The notes below the pieces were generated by a model. The model searched no databases. It was not told the origin of the DNA and saw only the letters and a list, made by a program, of their open reading frames with translations. This document shows, piece after piece, positions 8,196 to 17,573 of a DNA stretch of 64,000 bases. Within the stretch, counting starts at the first letter, position 1, and each line of letters opens with the position of its first letter. The position numbers and the translations under genes are program-made. The DNA comes from Thermophilibacter mediterraneus (GTDB taxonomy: Bacteria; Actinomycetota; Coriobacteriia; Coriobacteriales; Atopobiaceae): assembly GCF_900119385.1 (NCBI RefSeq), contig NZ_FPKO01000007.1, forward strand, positions 310,001-374,000. The letters are read 5' to 3'.

Positions 8196-8233
8196 TAGAA
8201 TGAGTCCGAGGGGCGGGCCTCCTTCCCGCCCCC
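8196..8233 (+). promoter_or_regulatory. -10-like TAGAAT and GC hairpin between HdeD-like and CHAD genes
   Basis: TAGAAT (8196-8201) resembles a -10 element. It is followed by GGGGCGGG and CCCGCCCC arms (about 8211-8233), a GC stem with no T-tract. The stem could terminate the upstream gene or sit in the leader of the CHAD gene. Confidence 0.35.
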
Positions 8234-8254
8234 TGCCGCGAGAGGGGGCCAAAG

Positions 8255-9049
8255 ATGGCTGACGTGCGCAAGGAGCTCGCCAGCGTGCTGCGAGAGGGGG
8301 AGGAGACGGTGGAGCGCCGCCTCGACGACTTCCTCGCGGACCCGGACGACGTGGAGACCGTCCATCGCCTTCGCATCTCCATCCGGACGCTGCGGAGCCT
8401 GCTCGCCTTTGTCTCGCCGCTGCTCAAGCGCAGGCGCCATCGCCTGCTCCAGGACGACCTGCGCTCCGTCGTGATAGAGACCTCGCGCCTGCGCGAGTAC
8501 GACGTCTTGCTCCGTCAGGTTCGCGCGCTCGAGGTGCCGTGCGGGGAGCTCGCCGAGAAGATCGTGGAGCTCCGGGAGCTCGAGCGAAACCACGTGGTCG
8601 ACGTCATGCGCGGCCGGCACACGCGTCGGGCGCTGCGCCGCGTGCGCAAGGTCCTCGCCCGGCCTCCCTGGAGGGACTCGGTGCGAGGGGACGGGGTGAC
8701 GCGGGCGGACGTGCGGGCGACCTTTCGGGACCTCGTGCGCGTCGTGGACGAGGGCTACGAGAGCGTGGACCGGGCGGACGCAGACGCCGTGCACACCCTG
8801 AGAAAGCGCGCCAAGCGCGTGCGCTACGTGAGCGAGAGCTTCGCCGGGCTCCTGGGCGATGGCGCGGCGGCGGAGGGCCGTCGCATGAAGGGCGTCCAGG
8901 ACCTTCTTGGCGACATCTGCGACGCGCGCGTGAACGCGACGATGGCGGGGGAGTTTCCCGCGGGGGGACTCTCGGACGAGGCGAGGCGCGCCCTCGAGGT
9001 CCTCATCGCACGCAACCAGGCGCTTCTGGACGAGTTTCTCGCCGGCTGA
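8255..9049 (+). CDS. CHAD domain protein
   Basis: The protein is 264 residues long, helical and strongly charged. It holds the CHAD hallmarks: VHRLRISIRTLRSLL (conserved His, Arg-rich helix, about 34-48) and the second copy VHTLRKRAKRVRYVSE (about 177-192). CHAD domains bind inorganic polyphosphate through these conserved basic faces. That suits a genome segment with a full Pho regulon, although it is 9 kb away. Usual partners such as CYTH are not adjacent. The start is at MADVRKEL, after AGAGGGGG. Confidence 0.9.
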   Translation: MADVRKELASVLREGEETVERRLDDFLADPDDVETVHRLRISIRTLRSLLAFVSPLLKRRRHRLLQDDLRSVVIETSRLREYDVLLRQVRALEVPCGELAEKIVELRELERNHVVDVMRGRHTRRALRRVRKVLARPPWRDSVRGDGVTRADVRATFRDLVRVVDEGYESVDRADADAVHTLRKRAKRVRYVSESFAGLLGDGAAAEGRRMKGVQDLLGDICDARVNATMAGEFPAGGLSDEARRALEVLIARNQALLDEFLAG

Positions 9050-9102
9050 CGGGCCGCTGGCGGCGCCCGCCGACAGGAGCCACGTCGCCCCGGCGACTGG
9101 GC

Positions 9103-9176
9103 GAGGCCGCCCGCCGACGCTCCGAAGAGAAGCTCCGCGAAGCGCGCTTCTCGAGGGAACGTCAGCGGGCGGCCTC
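9103..9176 (-). terminator. Large stem-loop ending the first ABC exporter operon
   Basis: Arms 9103-9119 and 9160-9176 pair (GAGGCCGCCCGC with GCGGGCGGCCTC) and enclose a second stem with GAGAAG and CTTCTC around a CGCGAAGCGCG core. It lies directly after the stop of the 9197-11125 gene. A near-copy of this structure follows the second exporter operon, so it is probably the shared transcription end. Confidence 0.6.
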
Positions 9177-9196
9177 CGCTCGCACGAGGATGTCGG

Positions 9197-11125
9197 CTAC
9201 TCGAGCTCGAAGGCCCCCGTGTAGAGCTGGTAGTACGTTCCGCGCTTTGCGATGAGCTCCTCGTGCGTCCCGCGCTCGATGATGCGGCCGTGGTCGAGCA
9301 CGATGATGACGTCGGAGTTGCGCACGGTGGAGAGGCGGTGGGCGATGACGAAGGTGGTCCGCCCCGCCATCAGCGCGTCCATGCCGCGCTGGACGATGGC
9401 CTCGGTGCGGGTGTCGATCGAGGAGGTCGCCTCGTCGAGCACCATGACTGGGGGGTCGGCCACCGCGGCGCGCGCGATGGAGAGGAGCTGGCGCTGCCCC
9501 TGGGAGAGGTTGGTGCCGTTGTCGGTGAGCATCGTGTCGTAGCCGTCGGGGAGGCGGCGGATGAAGTCGTCGGCGCCGGCGAGCCGCGCGGCGGCCACGC
9601 ACTCCTCGTCGGTGGCGTCGAGCCGGCCGTAGCGGATGTTGTCCATGACGGTGCCGGTGAACAGGTTCACGTCCTGGAGCACCACGCCGAGCGAGTGCCT
9701 CAGGTGCGGCTTCTTGATCTTGTTGATGTTGATGCCGTCGTAGCGGATCTTGCCGTCCTCGATGTCGTAGAAGCGGTTGAGCAGGTTCGTGATGGTGGTC
9801 TTGCCGGCGCCCGTGGCACCGACGAACGCCACCTTCTGGCCGGGCTTGGCGTAGAGCGAGACGTCATGGAGCACGGTGTGGCCCGGCTCGTAGGCGAAGT
9901 CGACGTCGAAGAGGCGCACGTCGCCGGCGAGCGGGGTGTACGTTACGGTGCCGTCCGCCTGATGGGGGTGCTTCCAGGCCCACTGGCCGGCCCAGTCTCC
10001 CGAGCGGCGGTCGCACTCGCGGACGGTGCCGTCGCGGTCGATCGTGCAGGCGACGAGCTCCACGTAGCCCTCGTCCTGCTCCACCGGCTCGTCGAGCAGC
10101 TCGAAGATGCGCTCGGCGCCGGCGAGGCCCATGACCACGGCGTTGACCTGGTTGGAGATCTGACCGATCTGGGCGGCGAACTGCTTGGTCATGTTGAGGA
10201 AGGGCACTCCCACCGCGATGGTGAGCCCCATCCCGGAGAGCGACGGGTTGGGCGCGCCGACGACCAGCAGCACGCCGATGGCCACGGCCACGATCACGTA
10301 GAGCAGGTTGCCCGAGTTCATGAGGATCGGCATGAGCGTGTTGGCATAGGAGTTCGCCGTGCACGCAGCCTCGCGGAACTCGTCGTTGAGCTCGTCGAAG
10401 GCCGCCTCGATCTGGCGCTCGTGCGAGAAGACCTTGACGACCTTCTCGCCGTTCATGACCTCCTCCACGAGGCCCTCGACGGCGGCGACCGCCCGCTGCG
10501 TGCGCAGGAAGTTCTTGGCCGAGCGTCCCGCCAGCGTCTTTCCGAGGAGCGCCATGACCGCGGCGCCTGCCACCACGACGAGCGTGAGCGGGAGGCTGTA
10601 CCAGAGCATGATGCAGCCCACCGAGCAGAGCATGAGCATCGTGAGGAACAGCTGCGGCAGCGACTGGGCGATCATCTGGCGCATGGCGTCGATGTCGTTG
10701 GTGTAGTAGCTCATGACGTCGCCGTGCTGGTGCGTGTCGAAGTACCTGATGGGCAGGTCCTGCATGTGGTCGAACATGAGGCAGCGGAACTTCTTGAGCG
10801 AGCCCTGGGTGATGATCGCCATGCACTGCTGCCACACCGCGTTGCAGATGAGGCTCGCGAAGTAGAGGGCGGCGAGGATCGCCGCGTTGGCGAGGACCTG
10901 CGGCTGCGCCGTGGCCCAGTCTCCCGACTCCCAGGTCTGGCCCACCACGGTGAGGGCGCGCTCCATGAAGACGTTGGGCATGGCCTGGACGATGCACTGG
11001 ACGAGGATGCAGCAGGCGACGGCGGGAAGCATGACCGGGTAGAAGCCGCGCATCATCCTGAGGACGCGCAGCGCCGTCTTCCCCATGGACTTGGGCGCCC
11101 GCCCGCGATGCGTGTTGCTACTCAT
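9197..11125 (-). CDS. ABC exporter half-transporter, catalytic partner (operon 1)
   Basis: A 642-residue membrane/ATPase fusion. Six helices lie in the first 340 residues, then the NBD with Walker A GATGAGKTT, signature LSQGQ (changed from LSGGQ) and Walker B VMVLDEATSSID with the catalytic Glu present. Between the membrane part and NBD it carries an extra segment of about 60 residues rich in Asp, Arg and Trp (starts VELVACTIDRDGTV). Its partner is the overlapping upstream gene, whose Walker B ends in Asp. One good and one degenerate ATP site is the pattern of heterodimeric multidrug exporters such as BmrCD and TM287/288. Confidence 0.93.
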   Translation of the reverse strand: MSSNTHRGRAPKSMGKTALRVLRMMRGFYPVMLPAVACCILVQCIVQAMPNVFMERALTVVGQTWESGDWATAQPQVLANAAILAALYFASLICNAVWQQCMAIITQGSLKKFRCLMFDHMQDLPIRYFDTHQHGDVMSYYTNDIDAMRQMIAQSLPQLFLTMLMLCSVGCIMLWYSLPLTLVVVAGAAVMALLGKTLAGRSAKNFLRTQRAVAAVEGLVEEVMNGEKVVKVFSHERQIEAAFDELNDEFREAACTANSYANTLMPILMNSGNLLYVIVAVAIGVLLVVGAPNPSLSGMGLTIAVGVPFLNMTKQFAAQIGQISNQVNAVVMGLAGAERIFELLDEPVEQDEGYVELVACTIDRDGTVRECDRRSGDWAGQWAWKHPHQADGTVTYTPLAGDVRLFDVDFAYEPGHTVLHDVSLYAKPGQKVAFVGATGAGKTTITNLLNRFYDIEDGKIRYDGININKIKKPHLRHSLGVVLQDVNLFTGTVMDNIRYGRLDATDEECVAAARLAGADDFIRRLPDGYDTMLTDNGTNLSQGQRQLLSIARAAVADPPVMVLDEATSSIDTRTEAIVQRGMDALMAGRTTFVIAHRLSTVRNSDVIIVLDHGRIIERGTHEELIAKRGTYYQLYTGAFELE

Positions 11126-12968
11126 GAGCGCTCACCTCCAGCTCGTCGAGCTGACGCTCGTCGTGGCTCTGCTTGTTCTGCGAGAGGTAGACCTCGCGGT
11201 AGATTGCGTTTCTGCGCAGGAGCTCCTCGTGGGTCCCGATGTCGTCGATCGTGCCGGAGTCCATGACCACGATGCGGTCGGCGTCCTCCACGCTCGAGGT
11301 GCGCTGCGCGATGATGATCTTGGTGGTCTCGGGCAGGTAGCTGCGGAAGCCCTCGCGGATGAGGCGGTCGGTCTTGGTGTCGACCGCGCTCGTCGAGTCG
11401 TCGAGGATGAGGATCTTCGGGTTCTTGAGCAGGGCGCGCGCGATGCACAGGCGCTGCTTCTGACCGCCGGAGACGTTGGTGCCGCCCTGCTCGATGTAGG
11501 TGTCGTACCCCTTGGGGAAGGCCCGGACGAACTCGTCGGCCTGCGCCAGCCGCGCGGCCTCGACGACCTCCTCGTCGGTGGCGTGCTCGTTGCCCCAGCG
11601 CAGGTTCTCGGCGATGGTCCCCGAGAAGAGCACGTTCTTCTGGAGCACCATCGCGACGGAGTCGCGCAGCGTCTCGAGGTCGTAGTCGCGCACGTCGCGA
11701 CCGCCCACGCGAACGGACCCCTCGGTGACGTCGTAGAGGCGCGGGACGAGCTGCACGAGGGAGGTCTTGGCCGAGCCCGTCGAGCCGATGACGCCGATGA
11801 CCTCGCCGCTCTTGATGTGCAGGTCGATGTTCCTCAGGGCCTCGCGGTTCTTGTCGCCGCTGTAGGAGAAGCCCACGTGGTCGAAGTCGATCGAGCCGTC
11901 GGCGACCTCGAAGACGGGGTCGTCCGGCTGGTCGATGGTGGTCTTGGCGTCGAGCACCTCGTAGATGCGCCGCGCGTTCTCCTCGGACATGACCACCTGG
12001 GCGAAGATCATCGAGAGCATCATGAGCTGCATGAGCATCATGAAGCCGTAGGTGATGAGCGACGAGAACTGGCCCACGTCGAGCAGCTCGCCGCGGGTGG
12101 AGACGATCGCGTAGGAGCCCGCGTAGATCACGAAGACCATGACGGTGTAGACGCAGAAGTTCATGATCGGCGCGTTGAGGGCGAGGATGCGCTCCGCGTA
12201 GGTGAAGTCGTCCTGGACCTCGGTGGCTGCGCGGTCGTACTTCTGCTTCTCGTAGCTCTCGCGCACGTAGGACTTGACCACGCGAATCCCGGCGAGGTTC
12301 TCCTCGGCCCGCTCGTTGAGCGCGTCGTACTTGCGGAAGATGCGGCGGAAGACCGGTACGACCTTGCGGATCACGGCGAAGAGCGCGAGCGCGAGCACCG
12401 GGATGATCACCACGAAGACGAGCGCGAGCCACCCCGCCATGCTGTACGCCGCGACGAAGGCGAGCACGAGCATGAAGGGGGAGCGGATGGCCGTGCGGAT
12501 GAGCATCATGTAGGCCATCTGGACGTTCATGACGTCGGTGGTGATGCGCGTCACGAGAGACGAGCTCGAGAAGCGGTCGATCACGGCGAACGAGAAGGTC
12601 TGGATGTTGTAGAACATGTCCTTTCGCAGGTTCCTGGCAAAGCCCGTCGAGGCCTTCGCGCACGTGAGGCCGGCGGCCGCGCCAAAGGCGAGCGAGACGA
12701 GCGCCATGAGGGCGAGCGTCGCCCCCGTGGAGACGATCTGGGCGAGGTCGGCGCCCGCCTTGATCGCGTCGATGAGGTCCGCCGTGTAGAGCGGGATCAT
12801 GACCTCGAAGACCACCTCGCCGAGCACGAGCAGGGGAGTGACGACGGCCGCGGCCTTGAACTCCCTCACGCTCCCCACGAGCTTGCGGCCCACTGTGCCG
12901 TAGCCCACGTGCGACGCGGTCTTCACGAACCCCTCGTCGATGTCTGGCTTCTTGGGAAGAAGGCTCAT
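11118..12968 (-). CDS. ABC exporter half-transporter, degenerate-site partner (operon 1)
   Basis: The protein is 616 residues long. Six membrane helices lie in residues 30-330, followed by an NBD with Walker A GSTGSAKTS (Ala in place of the usual Gly), signature VSGGQ and Walker B ILILDDSTSAVD, where the catalytic Glu is Asp. It overlaps the regulator gene by four bases and the following half-transporter by eight bases, so all three are co-translated. It is closely similar to the gene at 15688-17550, including LSGTIAENLRWGN-type blocks, showing that the two operons arose by duplication. Confidence 0.93.
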   Translation of the reverse strand: MSLLPKKPDIDEGFVKTASHVGYGTVGRKLVGSVREFKAAAVVTPLLVLGEVVFEVMIPLYTADLIDAIKAGADLAQIVSTGATLALMALVSLAFGAAAGLTCAKASTGFARNLRKDMFYNIQTFSFAVIDRFSSSSLVTRITTDVMNVQMAYMMLIRTAIRSPFMLVLAFVAAYSMAGWLALVFVVIIPVLALALFAVIRKVVPVFRRIFRKYDALNERAEENLAGIRVVKSYVRESYEKQKYDRAATEVQDDFTYAERILALNAPIMNFCVYTVMVFVIYAGSYAIVSTRGELLDVGQFSSLITYGFMMLMQLMMLSMIFAQVVMSEENARRIYEVLDAKTTIDQPDDPVFEVADGSIDFDHVGFSYSGDKNREALRNIDLHIKSGEVIGVIGSTGSAKTSLVQLVPRLYDVTEGSVRVGGRDVRDYDLETLRDSVAMVLQKNVLFSGTIAENLRWGNEHATDEEVVEAARLAQADEFVRAFPKGYDTYIEQGGTNVSGGQKQRLCIARALLKNPKILILDDSTSAVDTKTDRLIREGFRSYLPETTKIIIAQRTSSVEDADRIVVMDSGTIDDIGTHEELLRRNAIYREVYLSQNKQSHDERQLDELEVSAHE

Positions 12969-13456
12969 CTCCCGTCCCCCTTCTCGGTCTCGTCGCCCTT
13001 CTCGTCCCTCGCCGCGCGACGGCGGCGCTCCTCGTCCTCGATCTGCTCCCAGCGCTCGGCGATGCGGTCGAGCGTCTCGAGGAGCCGCTCGCGCTCAGCG
13101 GGCTCGAGGACGTCGAAGGCGCGCGCCTCGAAGTCGGCCCGGGTGCGGACGAGCTCGTGGGCGCGGGCGGTGCCGGATGCCGTGAGCGTGACCGTGAGCT
13201 GGCGTCGGTCGGTCTCCGAGCGCTCGCGCGCGACGAGCCCCTCTGCCTCCAGCTTGGCGATGACCTCCGACAGCGAGGCGGACGTGATGCAGGAGGCCTC
13301 CTGGAGGTCGCGCTGCGTCATCTGTCCGTCGTGCGCCAGGAGCTCGACGAGGATGTGCTGCTTGCCGTTGCGGCCGCCCCAGTGCATGTGAAGGTAGTAT
13401 CCGAAGTAGCCGAAGTCGCGCATGATGCGCGTCTCAGTCGTGACCGGCTTCGTCAC
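12965..13456 (-). CDS. MarR family transcriptional regulator
   Basis: The 163-residue protein has the winged-helix MarR core: QHILVELLAHDGQMTQRDLQEASCITSASLSEVIAKLEAEGLV, then the wing RERSETDRRQLTVTLT, and a C-terminal dimerisation helix rich in Glu/Arg. The GTG at 13456 is chosen because GAAAGGGGG precedes it; the longer upstream frame crosses the promoter. It heads the first exporter operon and probably represses it, and perhaps also operon 2, through the GGTACCTTGA element found over the -35 of both promoters. Confidence 0.9.
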   Translation of the reverse strand: MTKPVTTETRIMRDFGYFGYYLHMHWGGRNGKQHILVELLAHDGQMTQRDLQEASCITSASLSEVIAKLEAEGLVARERSETDRRQLTVTLTASGTARAHELVRTRADFEARAFDVLEPAERERLLETLDRIAERWEQIEDEERRRRAARDEKGDETEKGDGR

Positions 13457-13490
13457 GAGGGCCCCCTTTCTCCCGAAATCCACAAGAAAC

Positions 13491-13530
13491 ACTGTGAAGC
13501 CCCGGCGCGCAGGTGTCAAGGTACCATGCA
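13491..13530 (-). promoter_or_regulatory. Promoter and operator of the MarR-exporter operon 1
   Basis: On the minus strand TTGACA (13514-13519) and CACAGT (13491-13496) are separated by exactly 17 bases. The -35 is part of GGTACCTTGACA, and a GCAT follows GGTACC upstream. Operon 2 has the same GGTACCTTGA joined to its -35. A repressor bound here would block RNA polymerase. Confidence 0.6.
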
Positions 13531-13575
13531 AAACGGGGAGCTTCTCCGATCCGCGCGAGTGAGCCTCGACAGAGC

Positions 13576-13639
13576 GACGCCCCGAGGCTCCGGAGGGAAG
13601 TGTCGCGAAGCGCGCTTCCCGGAGGAACCTCGGGGCGTC
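13576..13639 (-). terminator. Large stem-loop ending the second ABC exporter operon
   Basis: GACGCCCCGAGG (13576-13587) pairs with CCTCGGGGCGTC (13628-13639). Inside, GGGAAG and CTTCCC close a loop with the CGCGAAGCGCG core also seen at 9103-9176. It begins 23 bases after the stop of the 13662 gene and shares only this core with the other hairpin, while each outer stem pairs perfectly. Confidence 0.6.
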
Positions 13640-13661
13640 TCCCGAGCGGATGTCCTTCTCG

Positions 13662-15686
13662 CTACTCGAGCTCGAAGGCGCCCGTGTAGAGCTGGTAGTA
13701 CGTTCCGCGCTTGGCGATCAGCTCGTCGTGGCTGCCGCGCTCGATGATGCGGCCGTGGTCGAGCACGATGATCGCGTCGGAGTTGCGCACGGTGGAGAGC
13801 CGGTGCGCGATGACGAAGGTGGTGCGCCCGGTCATGAGCGCGTCCATGCCGCGCTGGACGATCTCCTCGGTGTGGGTGTCGATCGAGGAGGTGGCCTCGT
13901 CGAGGATCATCACGGGCGGGTCGGCGACGGCGCAGCGCGCGATGGAGAGGAGCTGGCGCTGCCCCTGGGAGAGGTTGGAGCCGTTGTCGGTGAGCATCGT
14001 GTCGTAGCCGTCGGGGAGGCGGCGGATGAAGCCGTCGGCGCCCACGAGGCGCGCCGCGGCGCGGCACTCGTCGTCGGTGGCGTCGAGGCGCCCGAAGCGG
14101 ATGTTGTCCATGACGGTGCCGGTGAACAGGTTCACGTCCTGGAGCACCACGCCGAGCGAGCGGCGCAGGTCGGGCTTCTTGATCTTGTTGATGTTGATGC
14201 CGTCGTAGCGGATCTTGCCGTCCTCGATGTCGTAGAAGCGGTTGATGAGGTTGGTGATCGTGGTCTTGCCCGCGCCCGTGGCGCCGACGAAGGCGATCTT
14301 CTGGCCGGGCTTCGCCCACACGCTCACGTCGTGCAGGACGGTGTGGCCCTTGCGGTACGCGAAGTCGACGTCGAAGAGCCGCACGTCGCCGGCGAGCGGG
14401 GTGTAGGTGAGCGAGCCGTCGCCGTGCGGGTGGCGCCACGCCCACTGGCCGGACCAGTCACCGGAGCGACGGTCGCACTCGCGGACGGTGCCGTCGCGGT
14501 CGACCGTGCAGGCGACGAGCTCGACGTAGCCCTCGTCGTGCTCGGGCTCCTCGTCCATGAGCTCGAAGATGCGCTCGGCGCCGGCGAGGCCCATGACCAC
14601 GGAGTTGATCTGCTGGGAGATCTGACCGATCTGACCGGAGAACTGCCGCGTCATGTTGAGGAAGGGCACGGTGACGGCGATGGAGAAGGGCAGGCCCGAG
14701 AGCGAGAGGTTGGGCACGCCGCACTCGATGAACACGCCGCCCACGAGCGCCACGATGACGTAGAGCAGGTTGCCGAGGTTCATGAGGATGGGCCCGAGGG
14801 TGTTGGTGTACATGTTCGCGGCGCGGGAGGCCTCGAAGAGCCTGCGGTTGCGCACGTCGAAGTCCTCCTGCGCGGCGTCCTCGTGGCAGAAGACCTTCAC
14901 CACGCGCTGGCCGTTCATGACCTCCTCGACGTGGCCCTCGACGACGCCGATCTCCTTCTGCTGCGCCACGAAGTTGCGTGCGGAGCGGCTTCCGAGCACC
15001 TTGGTCATGTAGGCCATGAACAGCACGCCGGCAACGATGACGATCGCCATCCAGACGCTGTAGTAGATCATGACCGAGAAGACCGAGACGAGCGTGACGA
15101 CCGTGAGGGTGATGTTGGGCAGCGACTGGCCGATCATCTGGCGCAGGGCGTCGATGTCGTTGGTGTAGTGACTCATGATGTCGCCGCGCTGGTGCTGGTC
15201 GAAGTAGCTGATCGGCAGGTCCTGCATGTGGCCGAAGAGCCGCTCGCGGAACTTCTCGAGCGACCCCTGCGTGATGACGGCCATCGCGCGGGTCCAGGTG
15301 AAGTTGAGCGCGAGGGAGACGACGTAGATCCCGACGAGCGTGAGCACGAGCGAGGTGACGCTGCCCGCGACGCTCTCCCAGTCGCCGGACTGCCAGGTCG
15401 CGGTCACGATCTCGAGCGTGCGCTGCATGAAGGTGGCGGGCAGCGCCGAGAGGACGGCGGACACCACGATGCAGAGGACGACGAGCGGCAGCATCTTGGG
15501 GTAGAACGAGAAGAGCATCTTGATGAGGCGGCCGAGGGTCTTGCCGCGCGTTCCGCGCCGCCGCGGGCGCTCGGTCTGGCGGCCGGCGACGTTCTGGCGC
15601 TCGGGCTCGCGCTCGGGCTCGGTCGGCATGGTGGAGCCGGTGACGTTCTTGAGGATGGTCTCGGCGGAGTTGCTGTTGGCGGCCAT
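13662..15686 (-). CDS. ABC exporter half-transporter, catalytic partner (operon 2)
   Basis: The protein is 674 residues from the ATG at 15686; a GTG at 15698 would add four residues and overlap the upstream stop. The N-terminal 60 residues are a charged tail absent from its operon 1 homologue. Six helices follow, then the same Asp/Arg/Trp-rich insert (VELVACTVDRDGTV) and an NBD with GATGAGKTT, LSQGQ and VMILDEATSSID. The last 200 residues are almost identical to the 9197-11125 product, down to the ending YYQLYTGAFELE. It pairs with the gene at 15688. Confidence 0.92.
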   Translation of the reverse strand: MAANSNSAETILKNVTGSTMPTEPEREPERQNVAGRQTERPRRRGTRGKTLGRLIKMLFSFYPKMLPLVVLCIVVSAVLSALPATFMQRTLEIVTATWQSGDWESVAGSVTSLVLTLVGIYVVSLALNFTWTRAMAVITQGSLEKFRERLFGHMQDLPISYFDQHQRGDIMSHYTNDIDALRQMIGQSLPNITLTVVTLVSVFSVMIYYSVWMAIVIVAGVLFMAYMTKVLGSRSARNFVAQQKEIGVVEGHVEEVMNGQRVVKVFCHEDAAQEDFDVRNRRLFEASRAANMYTNTLGPILMNLGNLLYVIVALVGGVFIECGVPNLSLSGLPFSIAVTVPFLNMTRQFSGQIGQISQQINSVVMGLAGAERIFELMDEEPEHDEGYVELVACTVDRDGTVRECDRRSGDWSGQWAWRHPHGDGSLTYTPLAGDVRLFDVDFAYRKGHTVLHDVSVWAKPGQKIAFVGATGAGKTTITNLINRFYDIEDGKIRYDGININKIKKPDLRRSLGVVLQDVNLFTGTVMDNIRFGRLDATDDECRAAARLVGADGFIRRLPDGYDTMLTDNGSNLSQGQRQLLSIARCAVADPPVMILDEATSSIDTHTEEIVQRGMDALMTGRTTFVIAHRLSTVRNSDAIIVLDHGRIIERGSHDELIAKRGTYYQLYTGAFELE

Positions 15687-15687
15687 C

Positions 15688-17550
15688 TTACGCCTCACCC
15701 CCCTTCGCGGGCGCGGCGCTCGCCGCGGGCGCGCCCTTCTCGTCCTTCTCGTCCTTCTCGGCGCCTGCCTCGTCGTCGAGGCTCGTGCGGTTCTGCGCGA
15801 GGTAGGTGTCGCGGTAGAACGGGCAGCTCTCCATGAGCTCCTCGTGGGTGCCGAGGCCGGCGACGTGGCCGTTGTCGAGCACGAGGATGCGGTCGGCGTC
15901 GGCCACCGAGCTCGTGCGCTGGGCGATGATGATCTTGGTGGTCTCGGGCAGGTAGGACCGCATCCCCTCGCGGATGAGGGCGTCCGTCTTGGTGTCGACC
16001 GCCGAGGTGGAGTCGTCCAGGATCAGCACCTTGGGGTGCTTGAGCAGGGCGCGCGCGATGCACAGGCGCTGCTTCTGGCCACCGGAGACGTTGGTGCCCC
16101 CCTGCTCGATGTAGTAGTCGTACTTCTTGGGGAGCTGCTGGATGAACTCGTCCGCCTGCGCGAGCTTGCAGACCTCGACGAGCTCGTCGTAGGTGGCGTC
16201 CGGGTTGCCCCAGCGCAGGTTCTCCTTGATGGTGCCCGAGAAGAGCACGTTCTTCTGGAGCACCACGGCAACGTTGTTGCGCAGGAACTCGAGGTCGTAG
16301 TCGCGCACGTCGACCCCGCCGACCTTGACGGAGCCCTCGGTCACGTCGTAGAGGCGGCTGATGAGGTTCACGAGGGAGGTCTTCGCCGAGCCCGTGCCGC
16401 CCATGATGCCGATGGTCTCGCCGCTCTTGATGTGGAGGTCGATCTCGGCGAGGGCGCGGTGCTCCGCCTTCTCGGAGTACTTGAACGTCACATTGTCGAA
16501 GTCGATCGACCCGTCGCGCATCTCGGTCTCGGGGTGCGCGGGGTTCTTGATGGTCGGCTCGGTCGTGAGGACCTCGCAGATTCGCTCGGCGCTCTCCTGC
16601 GCCATCGTGATCATGGCGAAGACCATCGAGACCATCATGAGGGCCATGAGGATCATGAAGCCGTAGGTGGTCAGCGCCGAGAGCTGGCCCACGTTGAGCG
16701 TCGTCCCCTGGCTCGAGATGATGAGGTAGCTGCCGAACTGCAGCGTCACGGCGAAGACGGCGTACACGGCGAAGTTCATCATCGGCGTGTTGAGCGCGAG
16801 GATCTTCTCCGCACGGGTGAAGTCCGCGCAGACGTCCTGGGCGGCGCGGCCGAAGCGCTCCTTCTCATAGTCCTGGCGCACGTAGCTCTTGACGTCGCGC
16901 ATCCCGGTGACGTTCTCCTCGATCGACTCGTTGAGGGCGTCGTACTTGTGGAACACGGAGCGGAAGATCGGGTGCACCGTGCGGACGACCTTGTAGAGGC
17001 CGAAGCCCAGGACCGGCACGATGACCACGAAGACCAGGGCGAGCGGCCCGGCCATGATGAAGGCCATGACGATGCCCGCGAGCAGCAGCAGCGGGCAGCG
17101 GATGGCGGTGCGGATGACCATCATGTAGGCGAGCTGGACGTTGGTGACGTCGGTGGTGAGGCGCGTGACGAGCGAGCTCGAGGAGAACTGGTCGATGTTG
17201 GCGAAGCTGAAGCGCTGCACCGCGGCGAACACGTCGTGGCGCAGGTTCATGGCCAGGCCGCACGACGCCTGGCTGCACGTGATGCCCGCCCCGATGCCGA
17301 AGGTGAGCGAGGCGAGCGCCATGGCCACGAGCACGCCGGCGTAGGGGAGCATCTCGGAGAGGGACGCCCCGGCCTGGATTGAGTTGATGAGCTGGGCGGT
17401 CACGAAGGGGATGGCGACCTCCATGACGACCTCGCCGGTGACGATGATCGGCGTCGCGACTGAGGCCCCCTTGAACTCGCGGATGCTCCCCGCGAGGGTG
17501 CGGATCACCTCGCGCCCGCTCGGAGCGGTCTCCTTGGTCTTCTTTTGCAT
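15688..17550 (-). CDS. ABC exporter half-transporter, degenerate-site partner (operon 2)
   Basis: The 620-residue protein has the same plan as the 11118-12968 product: six helices, Walker A GGTGSAKTS, signature VSGGQ, Walker B VLILDDSTSAVD with Asp at the catalytic position. The C-terminus ends in a Lys/Glu/Ala-rich tail (about 30 residues). It is the first gene of operon 2. The ATG at 17550 follows GAAAGGAG. The promoter upstream overlaps a 36-base palindrome. Substrates are unknown; duplication suggests two exporters with related but separate ranges. Confidence 0.93.
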   Translation of the reverse strand: MQKKTKETAPSGREVIRTLAGSIREFKGASVATPIIVTGEVVMEVAIPFVTAQLINSIQAGASLSEMLPYAGVLVAMALASLTFGIGAGITCSQASCGLAMNLRHDVFAAVQRFSFANIDQFSSSSLVTRLTTDVTNVQLAYMMVIRTAIRCPLLLLAGIVMAFIMAGPLALVFVVIVPVLGFGLYKVVRTVHPIFRSVFHKYDALNESIEENVTGMRDVKSYVRQDYEKERFGRAAQDVCADFTRAEKILALNTPMMNFAVYAVFAVTLQFGSYLIISSQGTTLNVGQLSALTTYGFMILMALMMVSMVFAMITMAQESAERICEVLTTEPTIKNPAHPETEMRDGSIDFDNVTFKYSEKAEHRALAEIDLHIKSGETIGIMGGTGSAKTSLVNLISRLYDVTEGSVKVGGVDVRDYDLEFLRNNVAVVLQKNVLFSGTIKENLRWGNPDATYDELVEVCKLAQADEFIQQLPKKYDYYIEQGGTNVSGGQKQRLCIARALLKHPKVLILDDSTSAVDTKTDALIREGMRSYLPETTKIIIAQRTSSVADADRILVLDNGHVAGLGTHEELMESCPFYRDTYLAQNRTSLDDEAGAEKDEKDEKGAPAASAAPAKGGEA

Positions 17551-17573
17551 ATGACTCCTTTCGACAGGTGGTC

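Noticed and set aside
9263-11266. A 667-codon plus-strand frame (and similar ones at 11085, 13650, 15520, 38116, 41668, 52402, 54486)
   Set aside because: All are antisense to well-supported genes and show the Asp/Glu/Val/His/Arg-rich composition that high-GC antisense frames give.
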